A stretch of 64,000 bases of DNA, from positions 103,501 to 167,500 of the forward strand of contig JABMCL010003121.1 of the NCBI GenBank assembly GCA_018857735.1. The letters are read 5' to 3'. Origin of the DNA: Alviniconcha marisindica (lineage: Eukaryota > Mollusca > Gastropoda > Provannidae). Positions 21,360 through 32,309 of the stretch are shown here, piece by piece. The notes under the pieces were generated by a model. The model worked only from the letters and a program-made list of their open reading frames with translations, ran no database searches and had not been told where the DNA came from. The position numbers and the translations under genes were made by a program. Position 1 is the stretch's first letter. Each line of letters opens with the position of its first letter.

Positions 21360-21520
21360 ATGTTTTGAGCATTGGTGGAACACACAGGTGCTGCGCAGTG
21401 TTTGTGTGAATCAGTGTTTTGGGTGTTGGTGGAACACACAGATGCTACACAGTGTTTGTGTGAATCAGTGTTTTGGGCGTTGGTGGAACACACAGATGCT
21501 ACACAGTGTTTGTATGAAAG
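21360..21520. repeat. 63-bp tandem repeat, three copies
   Basis: The unit contains gttggtggaacacacagatg and cagtgtttgtgtgaatcagt. Confidence 0.85.
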
Positions 21521-21664
21521 CTAACCTCGCTGTTTCAAATATCTTACGTCCCCCGTTTAAAAAAAACCTGAATCCAGCTTCAACTGGCTGGTTTTCAAAT
21601 GAGAGCTTTGTTTTTTGCTTGTTTGTTTTTGGTTTAAATACACACAGTTCTTATCATCATGTTA

Positions 21665-22150
21665 ATAGCTAATGACCAGAATGCAGAAATATTAGTTGGT
21701 ATTCACCAAGTTGGTCTTTTCATACTTGTTAGTGAGTTAATGGCAAAGGACTAGAACACAGAAATATTAGTTGGTATTCACCAAGTTGGTCTTTTCATAC
21801 TTGTTAGTGAGTTAATGGCAAAGGACTAGAACACAGAAATATTAGTTGGTATTCACCAACTCGGTGTTTTTGTACTTGTTAGTACATTATTTGTTTTGTT
21901 AATGGCAAAAGACTAGAACACAGAAATGTTACTGTTAGTTGGTATTCACCAACTCAGTGTTTTTGTACTTGTTAATATATTGTTTTGTTAATAGCAAAAG
22001 ACTAGAGCACAGAAATATTAGTTGGTATTCACCAACTCGGTGTTTTTGTACTTGTTAGTACATTATTTGTTTTGTTAATGGCAAAAGACTAGAACACAGA
22101 AATGTTACTGTTAGTTGGTATTCACCAACTCGGTGTTTTTGTACTTTTTT
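21665..22150. repeat. 75-90-bp tandem repeat with short inverted motif
   Basis: About six copies of agttggtattcaccaactcg, ttttgtacttgttagt and aaaagactagaacacagaaa. gttggtattcaccaac is an imperfect hairpin in each unit. Confidence 0.88.
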
Positions 22151-22199
22151 TTTAGGTTTAAAAAAAAATTAAAAAAAATTTGTTTTTGTTTAATGGCAA

Positions 22200-22485
22200 A
22201 AACACCAGGTGATAAGTAGATTGAGAGAACAAAGGAATATGATGTTATTCATAGACATACCAGATACTAGTAGGTGTTGCTCAGTTCACCAGGTGATAAG
22301 TAGATTGAGAGAACAAAGGAATATGATGTTATTCATAGACATACCAGATACTTAAGGGTAGGTGTTGCTCAGTTCACCAGGTGATAAGTAGATTTAGAGA
22401 ACAAAGGAATATGATGTTATTCATAGACATACCAGATACTAGTAAGTGTTGCTCAGTTCACCAGGTGATAAGTAGAAAAGTGATT
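22200..22485. repeat. ~95-bp tandem repeat, about three and a half copies
   Basis: The unit contains caccaggtgataagtagatt, gagagaacaaaggaatatga and ttcatagacataccagatac, nearly identical between copies. Confidence 0.9.
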
Positions 22486-22489
22486 TGTT

Positions 22490-23090
22490 GGATGCAGAAC
22501 AGTCATAATTAAGATGAATGGAGCAGAGACTGGCATGTGATGAAGGAGCAGAGACTGGCATGTGATGACTAAAAAGGGGGGGGAGACTGGCATGTGATGA
22601 ATAAAACAGAGACAGTCATGTGATGAATAGAGCAGAGACCACCATATGATGAATAGAGTGGAGACTGTAGAGACTGTCATATGATGAATGGAGTGGAGAC
22701 TGCCATATGATGAATGGAGAGTAAACTGTCCTAATTTTATGATGAATGGAATGTGAACTGTCATATGGTGAATGGAATGGGGACTGTCATTGGTGAATGG
22801 AATGTGGACTGTCAAAGGGGAAAGGGAAAGTGGACTGTCATGTGATGAATTTGGGGAAAGTGGATTTTCTATGGTGAATGGAATGTGGACTGTCATGTGA
22901 TGAATGTGGACTGTCATATGGTGAATGGAACATAGACTAGCTGTCACCTGATGAATGGGGGGACTTTTGTATGATGAATAGCATAGACTGTCTTATGATG
23001 AATGGAGCATAGACTGTCTTGTGATGAATAGACCGTAGACTGTTTCAAGGTGAATGGCACATAGAATGTCATCTAACGAACGGAGCATGA
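22490..23090. repeat. Degenerate ~27-bp minisatellite (gatgaatggagcagagactg)
   Basis: More than 18 diverged copies with tgtcatgtgatgaatggaat. Strong divergence suggests an older array. Confidence 0.85.
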
Positions 23091-23475
23091 AACTGGTCTC
23101 CTTTCCACTGGCATGTAACCTGTTCAGGTGATTTTTGTTTTGTTTCCATGGTTACATCCAAAGAAACCTGTAGGCCCATCGCAGTTATTTGTCAAATAGC
23201 CTAGAGCCTACCCACACACACTATTAATTCCCTATCATTAGTATCATGTTCCCTGCATCAGTGAGACCAGTTCTTTCAGCCCAATGCCGGAAAAAAGCTG
23301 GAGGCTGACTGGCATGGTGCACTGTGGGTTGACCTGCATCATGATTGCAGTGATTCATTCGGAATTAAAGGGGAACTGAACAGAAGCTCTGCCGATAGGA
23401 ATGGAATGGTAAAATATACACATGGCAGTTTTTCGCTTGATTTATTATCATCCCTGTTTGTTAAAAATTGACGTT
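23090..23475. other. Unique intergenic sequence
   Basis: No ORF with coding character, no repeat family recognised. Confidence 0.35.
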
Positions 23476-23479
23476 TGAA

Positions 23480-23568
23480 GGTTGAACACACGCATTTGCA
23501 TGCATGCAGGCAGGCGCGCATGCATACACACACACATGCAGGCACACACACATGCACACACGCATGCA

Positions 23569-23599
<31 letters not shown>

Positions 23600-23655
23600 T
23601 CTCTCACACACACACACACTCTCTCTCTCACACACACACACATACTCACTCCCCA

Positions 23656-23687
<32 letters not shown>

Positions 23688-24180
23688 AAAACCAACCCCA
23701 CTCAAACCCCACAATCTCCTCACACACACACAATCACACACCCCAAAAACGCCGGGACCCACACCACCACACCCCCCAACACAACCCACCCACACCCACA
23801 AAACAACAAACAACACAACACACCCAAACCAACACAAACCCCTTACCTAAACCAACCACCCCAAAATTAACAACAAACCCCAACACCAACACCCCAACCC
23901 CCTAAAACCCCTTAAAAGGAAAACCAAACACCCAAACCAACCCAAACCCAAACCCGGTGCCCCATTTTTGCCCAACAAACAAGCATGTGAACCCCCTAGC
24001 AAAAAGGGGGCGACCTTTCCAAAATTTTCCCCCCACACAAACCCCAGGGTGAAAAAGTTTTGGGAGGGGCCCCCTCCCATGGAATTTTTTCAGGACTTTG
24101 ACCCTTTTCCCGGGGGAACATTGTTTTACCCTTGCCAAAAAGGGGCGGCCCCCTTGTGCCCCTTTGCAAAGGGGGCCCAA
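23480..24180. repeat. CA/CT microsatellite decaying into poor-consensus sequence
   Basis: Clean (CA)n and (CT)n to about 23690, then C- and A-rich sequence with homopolymer swaps to about 24180 (caccccccaacac, ttttccccccc). The second part is probably a corrupted copy of the neighbouring arrays. Confidence 0.8.
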
Positions 24181-25110
24181 AACACCCTTGGGACCCCTTT
24201 TGCAAAGAGGGGCAGAGCACCCTTGGGGACCCCTTTTGCAAAAGGGGCAGAGCCCCCTGGGGACCCTATAGCAAAGAGGGGCAGAGCACCCTTGGGGACC
24301 CTATAGCAAAGAGGGGCAGAGCACCCTGGTGACCCTTTAGAAAAAGGGGGAGAGCACCCTGGTGACCTTTTAGCAAAGAGGGGCAGAGCACCCTGGTGAC
24401 CCTTTAGCAAAAGGGGCAGAGCACCCTGGTGACCCCATAGCAAAGAGGGGCAGAGCACCCTTGGGGACCCTTTAGCAAAGAGGGGCAGAGCACCCTGGTG
24501 ACCCTTTTAGCAAAGAGGGGCAGAGCCCCTGGTGACCCTTTAGCAAAAGGGGCAGAGCACCCTGGTAAACCCCTTTTGCAAAGAGGGGCAGAGCACCCTG
24601 GTGACCCTATAAAAAAGGGGGGGAGAGCACCCCGGTGACCCTATAGCAAAGGGGCAGAGCACCCTGGTGACCCTTTAGCAAAGAGGGGCAGAGCACCCTG
24701 GAAACCCCATAGCAAAGAGGGGCAGAGCACCCTGGTGATCCTATAGCAAAGAGGGGCAGAGCACCCTGGTGACCCTATAGCAAAGAGGGGCAGAGCACCC
24801 TGGTGACCCTATAGCAAAGAGGGGCAGAGCACCCTGGTGACCCCATAGCAAAGAGGGGCAGAGCACCCTGGTGACCCTATAGCAAAGAGGGGCAGAGCAC
24901 CCTGGTGACCTTATAGCAAAGAGGGGCAGAGCACCCTGGTGACCCTTTAGCAAAGAGGGGCAGAGCACCCTGGTAAACCCCATAAAAGAGGGGCAGAGCC
25001 CACCCTTTAGCAAAGGGGGAGAGCACCCTGGTGACCCTATAGCAAAGAGGGGCAGAGCACCCTTGTGACCCTTTAGCAAAGAGGGGCAGAGCACCCTGGT
25101 GACCCTACAG
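24180..25110. repeat. 34-bp minisatellite, about 26 copies
   Basis: The unit contains agcaaagaggggcagagcac and cctggtgaccctat. Homogeneous from 24.7 kb on. Confidence 0.95.
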
Positions 25111-26650
25111 AAAATGGAGCATAGATGGGAAATGACGTGATCTTTGTGTAAGTGTGGTCTTCACTTCTGTTGATCAATGGTCTGTAATCTTAATTTGACC
25201 GCCAGAACACAAACCTGTTTATTCATTTGCTATTGTGTTTTTGTTGCTGTGGCTTTTGTTTAGATTTTTTTTAAAATTGGTAATGTTTAATGGTTTTTGT
25301 TGTTCCTTTATTGACTTAACAGAGATATTTTAATGATACTGACCTGTTGAACAACAACCATGACAATGCACAGAGTTAACCTTTCTGTTTTCTTTTTTGT
25401 GTTTTGCTTTTGTTTCTGAAAAGGAAGGCTGGGTCATTTTTGGGGATGTGATATTGGGATGGAATTTACACCGTGGAGTTTGAATGGAGCACGTTTTAAG
25501 TAAGGAACACTCGCTGTTTAAGTTCTGCAAAATCCTAACCAGCAAGTCCTGGCAAACAGGAGGATTTTTTATGTCACAGTTATTCACAGGATAAAAACAA
25601 ACGTTGCGTGGACCTTTTTATGGACACGGTAAATTAACCTTAGAAGTGAGGGTTTTAAATGAGACGTAAGCTGCTGTCCGCCATCCTCATGACCTTGCAG
25701 CCTCGGCCTGACCTCTGATTTAACCAGTTATCTTTTGAAGATGTTACCACAGAGATTCATCCAACAGCCATCGAAAAATGAAAACCACATGTAGTTACAA
25801 GTTTAACCAAAAAATGTTTACAATGACCCCCCTGCACCCCCCCCCCAAATCACACACACACACACACAAAACAAAAACTGTGCATAAAAGGGAAAGAAAA
25901 AGAAAAAATTGTTTTTGTTTTTTAATTCTCAGTGATTATTGTGTAAACACTTCAGTAAATAAAAGTTGATAATAAAGATGGGAATGTGACATTATTATCA
26001 TTCGTCTCTGTTTGTGCCTTGTTCTTCATACAGAAGACATCAACAGGTGACTTACTCTGCCGTGGACAAGTTGACGGCTGTTGTAATACCTGTGTTATTA
26101 TTTTGCTTTGCTTTTTCGCTACCACAGTCTATAATTATGCTTTCTGTACACATTTCTTGTGCCATGGACCATTTCTTTGATTATTGCAACAATGAATGAA
26201 AACAACTGTTTCTGTGTCGTTTGTTGAATGAAAGTTGTTTGTGTGCTGTGTTTTCTACACACACACACACACACGCACTGTATAAATTCATAAAACATAA
26301 TAGGGGCCTTGACTTCATAGTTTTATCATCCTTTTAATTAAATGCAATTCAATGTTCCCAAGAGAGACAAATGATTTTGAAACCCAAACAAGAGCTGTTA
26401 TGTGATATTTTGATAGTTAATAAATCATTCTGTACGTGCTAGAATGTATGCCCTTGCAACATATTGTTAAGTCAAACGATCACACGTTAAAGAAACTGGA
26501 TTAAAAACTAAAAAAGTAAAGAAATGCATAAGCTGATAAGCATCAATCTGGGTGAGATCACACATGCACTTTCTGACTACTGTCTTTACTGGACTAATAT
26601 GATCTAAATCACTCGACTGTTTCACAGTTGTTGCATAGGTGTAAACGCGT
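25110..26650. other. Intergenic AT-rich sequence
   Basis: No exon recognised on either strand. A C-run and CA tract at 25838-25868 and a CA tract at 26260-26278 are the only repeats. This is the cleanest unique stretch between genes 1 and 2. Confidence 0.4.
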
Positions 26651-26659
26651 ACTTTGTAT

Positions 26660-27140
26660 CACTCACAGAAAATGCAAGGCAAACATGCGCATGCAAATAA
26701 TGATGCACACATACTGATGCTAACAATGATGTGCACACCACCAAGACAAACACTGTGAAACGATATGGCAAACATGACTGTATGGCAAACACTGACACAA
26801 ATACTAACAAATGCACACCAGCAAACACTGACACCAACAATGACATGCTCACTGACACACAATGACACAAACACTGACACCAACAATGACATGCTCACTG
26901 ACACACAATGACACAAACACTGATAAATGCACAGAAGCAAACACTGACACCAACAATGACATGCTCACTGACACACAATGACACAAACATTAACAAATGC
27001 ACAGAAGCAAACACGGACACCAACACTGACATGCTCAATGACACAAATACTAAAATGCACACTAGCAAACACTGACAAATGCACACCAGCAAATACTGAC
27101 ACCAGCAATTACATGCACGCACGCACACACACGCTGACAA
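26660..27140. repeat. Compound minisatellite acactgacaccaacaatgac
   Basis: Copies of acactgacaccaacaatgac, atgctcactgacacacaatg and acaaatgcacaccagcaaac in higher-order blocks of about 80-100 bases. Confidence 0.85.
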
Positions 27141-27144
27141 ATAA

Positions 27145-27200
27145 CAGTAACAACAATATACTTTATTCATCCCAGTGGGAAATTAAAGTAGCTGTTTAAC
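27145..27200. mobile_element. Retroelement-like end (actttattcatcccagtggg)
   Basis: Resembles actttaattatcccacaagg at 43922 and ataactttattgccaagtgt at 53528, a type of conserved 3' end found in many invertebrate interspersed repeats (from memory). Confidence 0.4.
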
Positions 27201-27334
27201 CTCATACATTAAAGCACAACCAGAAATGGACTTTAAATAGCATCTCAATAATCAAGGTCAACACATACATACAGGCTCTCATATACACCTATAGCCCCTG
27301 TCTCTCAATCTACACACATCTAATGTTAATAAGT

Positions 27335-27650
27335 AAACATGGTGCTTAACATCCAGAGAAACCATAAGGCTTATTAGGGATGGGGAGAAGGGGGTTTGGA
27401 GGTGGGGGGGAAGAGGGAGATTATATATCTATCGCTACACTGTCACCACCAGAATGATTCCTGCATTAAGATGGGAAGCGATGAGAGCCATTTTAATGTT
27501 TTAGTAGGAAGTGATGGACAAAGTCACAAGACTGTGTCCACAAACCACAACCTTTTTGAAGAGAAAGGAGAGCCGAAGCAGTATCGAACAGAGGTCCTTC
27601 TGCTTACCAGCCTAACGCCTTACCGCTAGGCCAAACCGGCTCACATGTTA
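27335..27650 (-). mobile_element. tRNA-derived SINE, family 2
   Basis: On the minus strand the head contains ggcctagcggtaaggcg (A-box-like) and ctctgttcgatactgc (B-box-like) about 40 bases apart, as in a tRNA. The tail matches agccttatggtttctgtgga near 45425, with ccatccctaataagc. Confidence 0.65.
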
Positions 27651-28104
27651 ATAACCTAGCACCCAAGTGACCCAGATGACCAAAACATTAAAGTCTCTAG
27701 TTAGATCAATTGTTTGGTACAAACCATCCCACCCACGCTCTTTGAAAGTTAACATCCCCAACAGACGTGCTTACGCACATGCACACATGGTTATAATGAC
27801 TGTTGTAATTTTCATTAAAAACTAACAGAGAAGAGGGTACAAACAAGGCTTTACAAGTTCATATTTGATTATGGAAATGAAAATTAACTACACCTGTTGA
27901 TGTGTCTGCTATCAAGACAGTGTCTCATCAGGTGGGTAGGATCTTTTTTTCTTCTTCCTTTTTTCCCCATGGAGTCCTTATTGGCTTTTCCACCACATCA
28001 TGTGCTCTTTGTTGTTTTACACTCTTTTCCAGCCTCCCTCTATCGAATTTTGAACTATCCCCAACCCAGCAGACACCCAAACTTAAGAAGGCTACATATT
28101 ATAG

Positions 28105-28300
28105 CATTATAACAAAAAGTTCCAAACGCATCGGTGTTGACTCCTAGAAGAAACATCTGTGTTGACTCCTAGAAGAAACATCGGTGTTGACTTCTAGAAG
28201 AAACATCGGTGTTGACTCCTAGAAGAAACATCGGTGTTGACTCCTCGAAGAAACATGGATGTTGACTCCTAGAAGAAACATCGGTGTTGACCAGAAGATC
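28105..28300. repeat. 25-bp minisatellite, about seven copies
   Basis: The unit is gaagaaacatcggtgttgac plus tccta. Confidence 0.92.
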
Positions 28301-28945
28301 TCAACATTGTCAAGATCACTTTTTTTTGCAGCATAGAGTTGATGTTCTCTTTCCAGTTTAGTTTGCAATGAAAAACTACACCAAGGACTTCTATGTTTCT
28401 CCTCTCTCCACTGCTTCTCATTTCATCTACACTGGTAAACAATGACTTGCAAACTTAAACAAACACACACACATACACACACAGATGCAAAAATGCACTG
28501 GTGCCAACAATGTCAAATTGCTATGCATGCTGACAATACACACTTCAACAAACATGAACAGGTTTTGTTGACACCCACTCATAATACTGGTACTGTCAAC
28601 AGTCACACTCACAGACAATTCTGATTACACAAGCAGAAATGACAGAATTCTTCTGAAGTGAAGCTTGTTTCTGTCATAAATGCAGTCTTTGCATAGAATG
28701 GAAATCTGTCATCATGTATAATGCCAACCCGTGTACATATCAGTGATATGGAGTACATGATAATAATGAAGTCGTGATAATAGGATAGCCGATACATATA
28801 TGCCTTGTTGATGCTTGCAAAGAAAAGAAACAAAAATGGGGGGGGGGGGGGGAAGCATGTTAAAAGGTGAGTTCAATCCAAGTGAAATCAGGTAGTGTTA
28901 TATGTTCAGAGTATGTACAGCTGACCTCTTACCCTATTTACAAAA
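28300..28945. other. Intergenic, nothing recognised
   Basis: AT-rich with a G-run at 28838-28852. No coding evidence. Confidence 0.35.
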
Positions 28946-29015
28946 AAGAAAGAAAGAAACAGAATTGACAGCTAGCATTCTGGAAAAGATCAAACGGCTA
29001 AAAAGAGCACTTTTT
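28945..29015. mobile_element. End fragment of the foldback family
   Basis: acagctagcattctggaaaa, gatcaaacggctaaaaagag matches the outer end of the element at 41.6 kb and the fragment at 40.54 kb. Confidence 0.5.
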
Positions 29016-29144
29016 TTCAAAACAGTGGCAGAATAGAAAACGTGCACAAATATCCAGGGTTTACTGCTTTTTGAAGTGAGAATCAGTTAATCTACAAGGA
29101 AATAATGAAGAAAATCAACTTATTTAGCTTCAAGTTGGTTCACC

Positions 29145-29215
29145 TGAAATAATAATGAAATTTTCAAAGCACCTACCCTACAGCTAAATGCGCTGAACAT
29201 ACAAAGGTAACACTA
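29145..29215 (-). mobile_element. Short LINE 3' tail
   Basis: aataataatgaaattttcaa followed by agcacctaccctacagc and cgctgaacat resembles 2410-2470. Confidence 0.45.
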
Positions 29216-29839
29216 ACAGTATGCCAAGATAAAATCTGTCATCAGTCTAACATACAACTAACACAGGCTCATCAACGCAAACATAAATGACTATGTGTAA
29301 CACATTTATAGATAAAGACATGCATATACACACACACAACAGTACTGATTTATACTTCATAGGGACAAAGGACAGCGTTGGTTTGAAGTGCTTAAGCAGA
29401 GAAATGTTTTGAGTTTGTTTTTGAAGGAAGAGTTCCTGACATCTTGGGTGAGGCTGTTTCAGATTCAATGACTGAATGGTGAGGAAGAGTGAAAGCCATG
29501 CAGGTTCAAGTGAACAACTGAAAGCTGTTTCATTTTTTTTTTTAAACACACCATTATTTGCATGTAGATTACTGGTCACTGTTGCTTGAAAAAGGGGTCT
29601 ACCCTAAACATTTGTGCATGTTTTGTATTGTCCTGTTCAAATAAGCATTCCCGTTAGCCCACTGTGTGTTTTGTTCTGTTCACTTACTTAAAAAAAAAAA
29701 AAAGTATCTCCCTCAGTTTCTTTCTCCCCACACATTAGCTGACAATTAACTGTCGTGAAGTACACAAGTTCATAATCAGTTTGTTGTTTGCATCCACTCA
29801 CTCACCCAGCCTTTCTTCATGATCTCAAATCTCCACCGC

Positions 29840-30350
29840 TCCACCATCTACCAGACAGAAATATTTCAATGTACCTCATGATCTCAAACCTACCAAAGGC
29901 ACTCATATCATCATGCATTTTGCAAGAAGGAAATGTTTCAAATGTACCTCATGATCTCAAATCTACCAAAGGCATCTACCAAAATGCATATCATGCATTC
30001 TGCCAGAAGGAAATATTTCAAATGTACCTCATGATCTCAAATCTACCAAAGGCATCTACCAAAATGCATATCATGCATTCTGCCAGAAGGAAATATTTCA
30101 AATGTACCTCATGATCTCAAATCTACCAAAGGCATCTACCAAAATGCATATCATCATGCATTCTGCCAGAAGGAAATATTTCAAATGTACCTCATGATCT
30201 CAAATCTACCAAAGGCATCTACCAAAATGCATATCATCATGCATTCTGCTAGAAGGAAATATTTCAAATGTACCTCATGATCTCAACTCTCCACCATAGG
30301 CACTCATCATCATGCATTCTGCCAGAAGGAAATATTTCAAGTGTACTTCA
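29840..30350. repeat. ~77-bp tandem repeat, about seven copies
   Basis: The unit contains gaaatatttcaaatgtacct, catgatctcaaatctaccaa and atgcatatcatgcattctgc. Just downstream of gene 2. Confidence 0.92.
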
Positions 30351-30369
30351 CTCCCTCAAACCTCCACCA

Positions 30370-30845
30370 TAGGTACTCGCCAATGTCATACAGTGACAGT
30401 CGGTGAGAAGGGAATAATGTATAAATGTACTCCACCAAGGGCATTTTCATCGTCACACATTCTGTAAGAAGGGAATAATGTATAAATGTACTCCACCAAA
30501 GGCATTTTCATCATCATACATTCTGTGAGAAGGGAATAATGTATAAATGTACTCCACCAAAGGCATTTTCATCATCATACATTCTGTGAGAAGGGAATAA
30601 TGTATAAATGTACTCCACCAAAGGCATTTTCATCGTCATACATTCTGTGAGAAGGGAATAATGTATAAACGTACTCCACCAAAGGCATTTTCATCGTCAT
30701 ACATTCTGTGAGAAGGGAATAATGTATAAATGTACTTCACCAAAGGCATTTTCATCGTCATACATTCTGTGAGAAGGGAATAATGTATAAATGTACTCCA
30801 CCAAAGGCATTTTCATTGTCATACATTCTGTGAGAAGGGAACATT
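30370..30845. repeat. 61-bp tandem repeat, about seven copies
   Basis: The unit contains gagaagggaataatgtataa, atgtactccaccaaaggcat and tcatacattctgt. It shares the xxagaagg/attctg framework with the preceding array. Confidence 0.92.
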
Positions 30846-30904
30846 CAAACATACTTCATGGCCTCAAATCTCCAGTCAAGGACTCTCACCACATGCCCTG
30901 GCAG

Positions 30905-32020
30905 AGGGGAACACATACAGCACATAATGCATACAGAAAATAATCCACATACAGCACGTAATGCATACAGAAGATAATCCACATACAGCACGTAATGCTT
31001 ACAGAAGATAATCCACATACAGCACGTAATGCATTTCAGAAAATAATCCACATACAGCACGTAATGCATACAGAAAATAATCCACATACAGCACGTAATG
31101 CTTACAGAAAATAATCCACATACAGCACGTAATGCATACAGAAAATAATCCACATACAGCACGTAATGCATACAGAAGATAATCCACATACAGCACGTAA
31201 TGCTTACAGAAGATAATCCACATACAGCACGTAATGCTTACAGAAGATAATCCACATACAGCACGTAATGCTTACAGAAGATAATCCACATACAGCACGT
31301 AATGCTTACAGAAGATAATCCACATACAGCACGTAATGCTTACAGAAGATAATCCACATACAGCACGTAACGCATACAGAAGATAATCCACATACAGCAC
31401 GTAACGCATACAGAAGATAATCCACATACAGCACGTAACGCATACAGAAAATAATCCACATACAGCACGTAACGCTACAGAAAATAATCCACATACAGCA
31501 CGTAACGCTTACAGAAAATAATCCACATACAGCACGTAACGCTTACAGAAAATAATCCACATACAGCACGTAACGCTTACAGAAAATAATCCACATACAG
31601 CACGTAATGCATACAGAAAATAATCCACATACAGCACGTAATGCTTACAGAAAATAATCCACATACAGCACGTAATGCATACAGAAAATAATCCACATAC
31701 AGCACGTAATGCATACAGAAAATAATCCACATACAGCACGTAATGCATACAGAAAATAATCCACATACAGCACGTAATGCATACAGAAAATAATCCACAT
31801 ACAGCACGTAATGCATACAGAAAATAATCCACATACAGCACATAATGCATACAGAAAATAATCCACATACAGCACATAATGCATACAGAAAATAATTCAC
31901 ATACAGCATATAATACATCATACAGAAAATAATCCACATACAGCATATAATACATCATACAGAAAATAATCCACATACAGCATATAATACATCATACAGA
32001 AAATAATCCACAATCAAACA
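30905..32020. repeat. 35-bp minisatellite downstream of the amine oxidase stop
   Basis: About 31 copies of aataatccacatacagcacg and taatgcatacagaa. It begins about 20 bases after the gene 2 stop codon in transcript direction, so it is probably in the 3' UTR unless cleavage occurs at once. Central copies have taacgc in place of taatgc in blocks. Confidence 0.95.
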
Positions 32021-32037
32021 CAACATATGCTCTGCTG

Positions 32038-32309
32038 TCAGAGCTCATCTTTCACTTCTTCCTTGGGTTCTTCCGTGCTCTGTTCTTTCACTTCCTCCTT
32101 CACGCCTTTTGCGCTCTGATCTTTTGCGTCTTCCTTCCTGGTGTCTGCGCTGCGCTTTTCATTGGTCTCCTTCTCCTCTTCCTTGCCATCTTCCTCCTTT
32201 TTCTTCTTCCTCAGCTCTTCCTTTATCTTCTCTTCCTGTCTCCGCTGCTCCTCCTCCAAGGCCTTTTGTGCGCAGTAGCCTGACATCAGCTGATCAGCGG
32301 CCCGCACAC
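32038..32309 (-). CDS. Amine oxidase exon 8: end of fold and Lys/Glu tail
   Basis: Acceptor tattttgtgttaag, stop TGA at 32040-32038. VRAADQLMSGYCAQKALEEE completes the SG-x-RAA helix of the fold. The remaining ~70 residues are KKEE-rich, absent from most family members, and may be disordered or mediate binding. Confidence 0.9.

Noticed and set aside
17800..32000. An additional gene between genes 1 and 2
   Set aside because: No open stretch with coding composition and splice sites was found on either strand outside tandem repeats.
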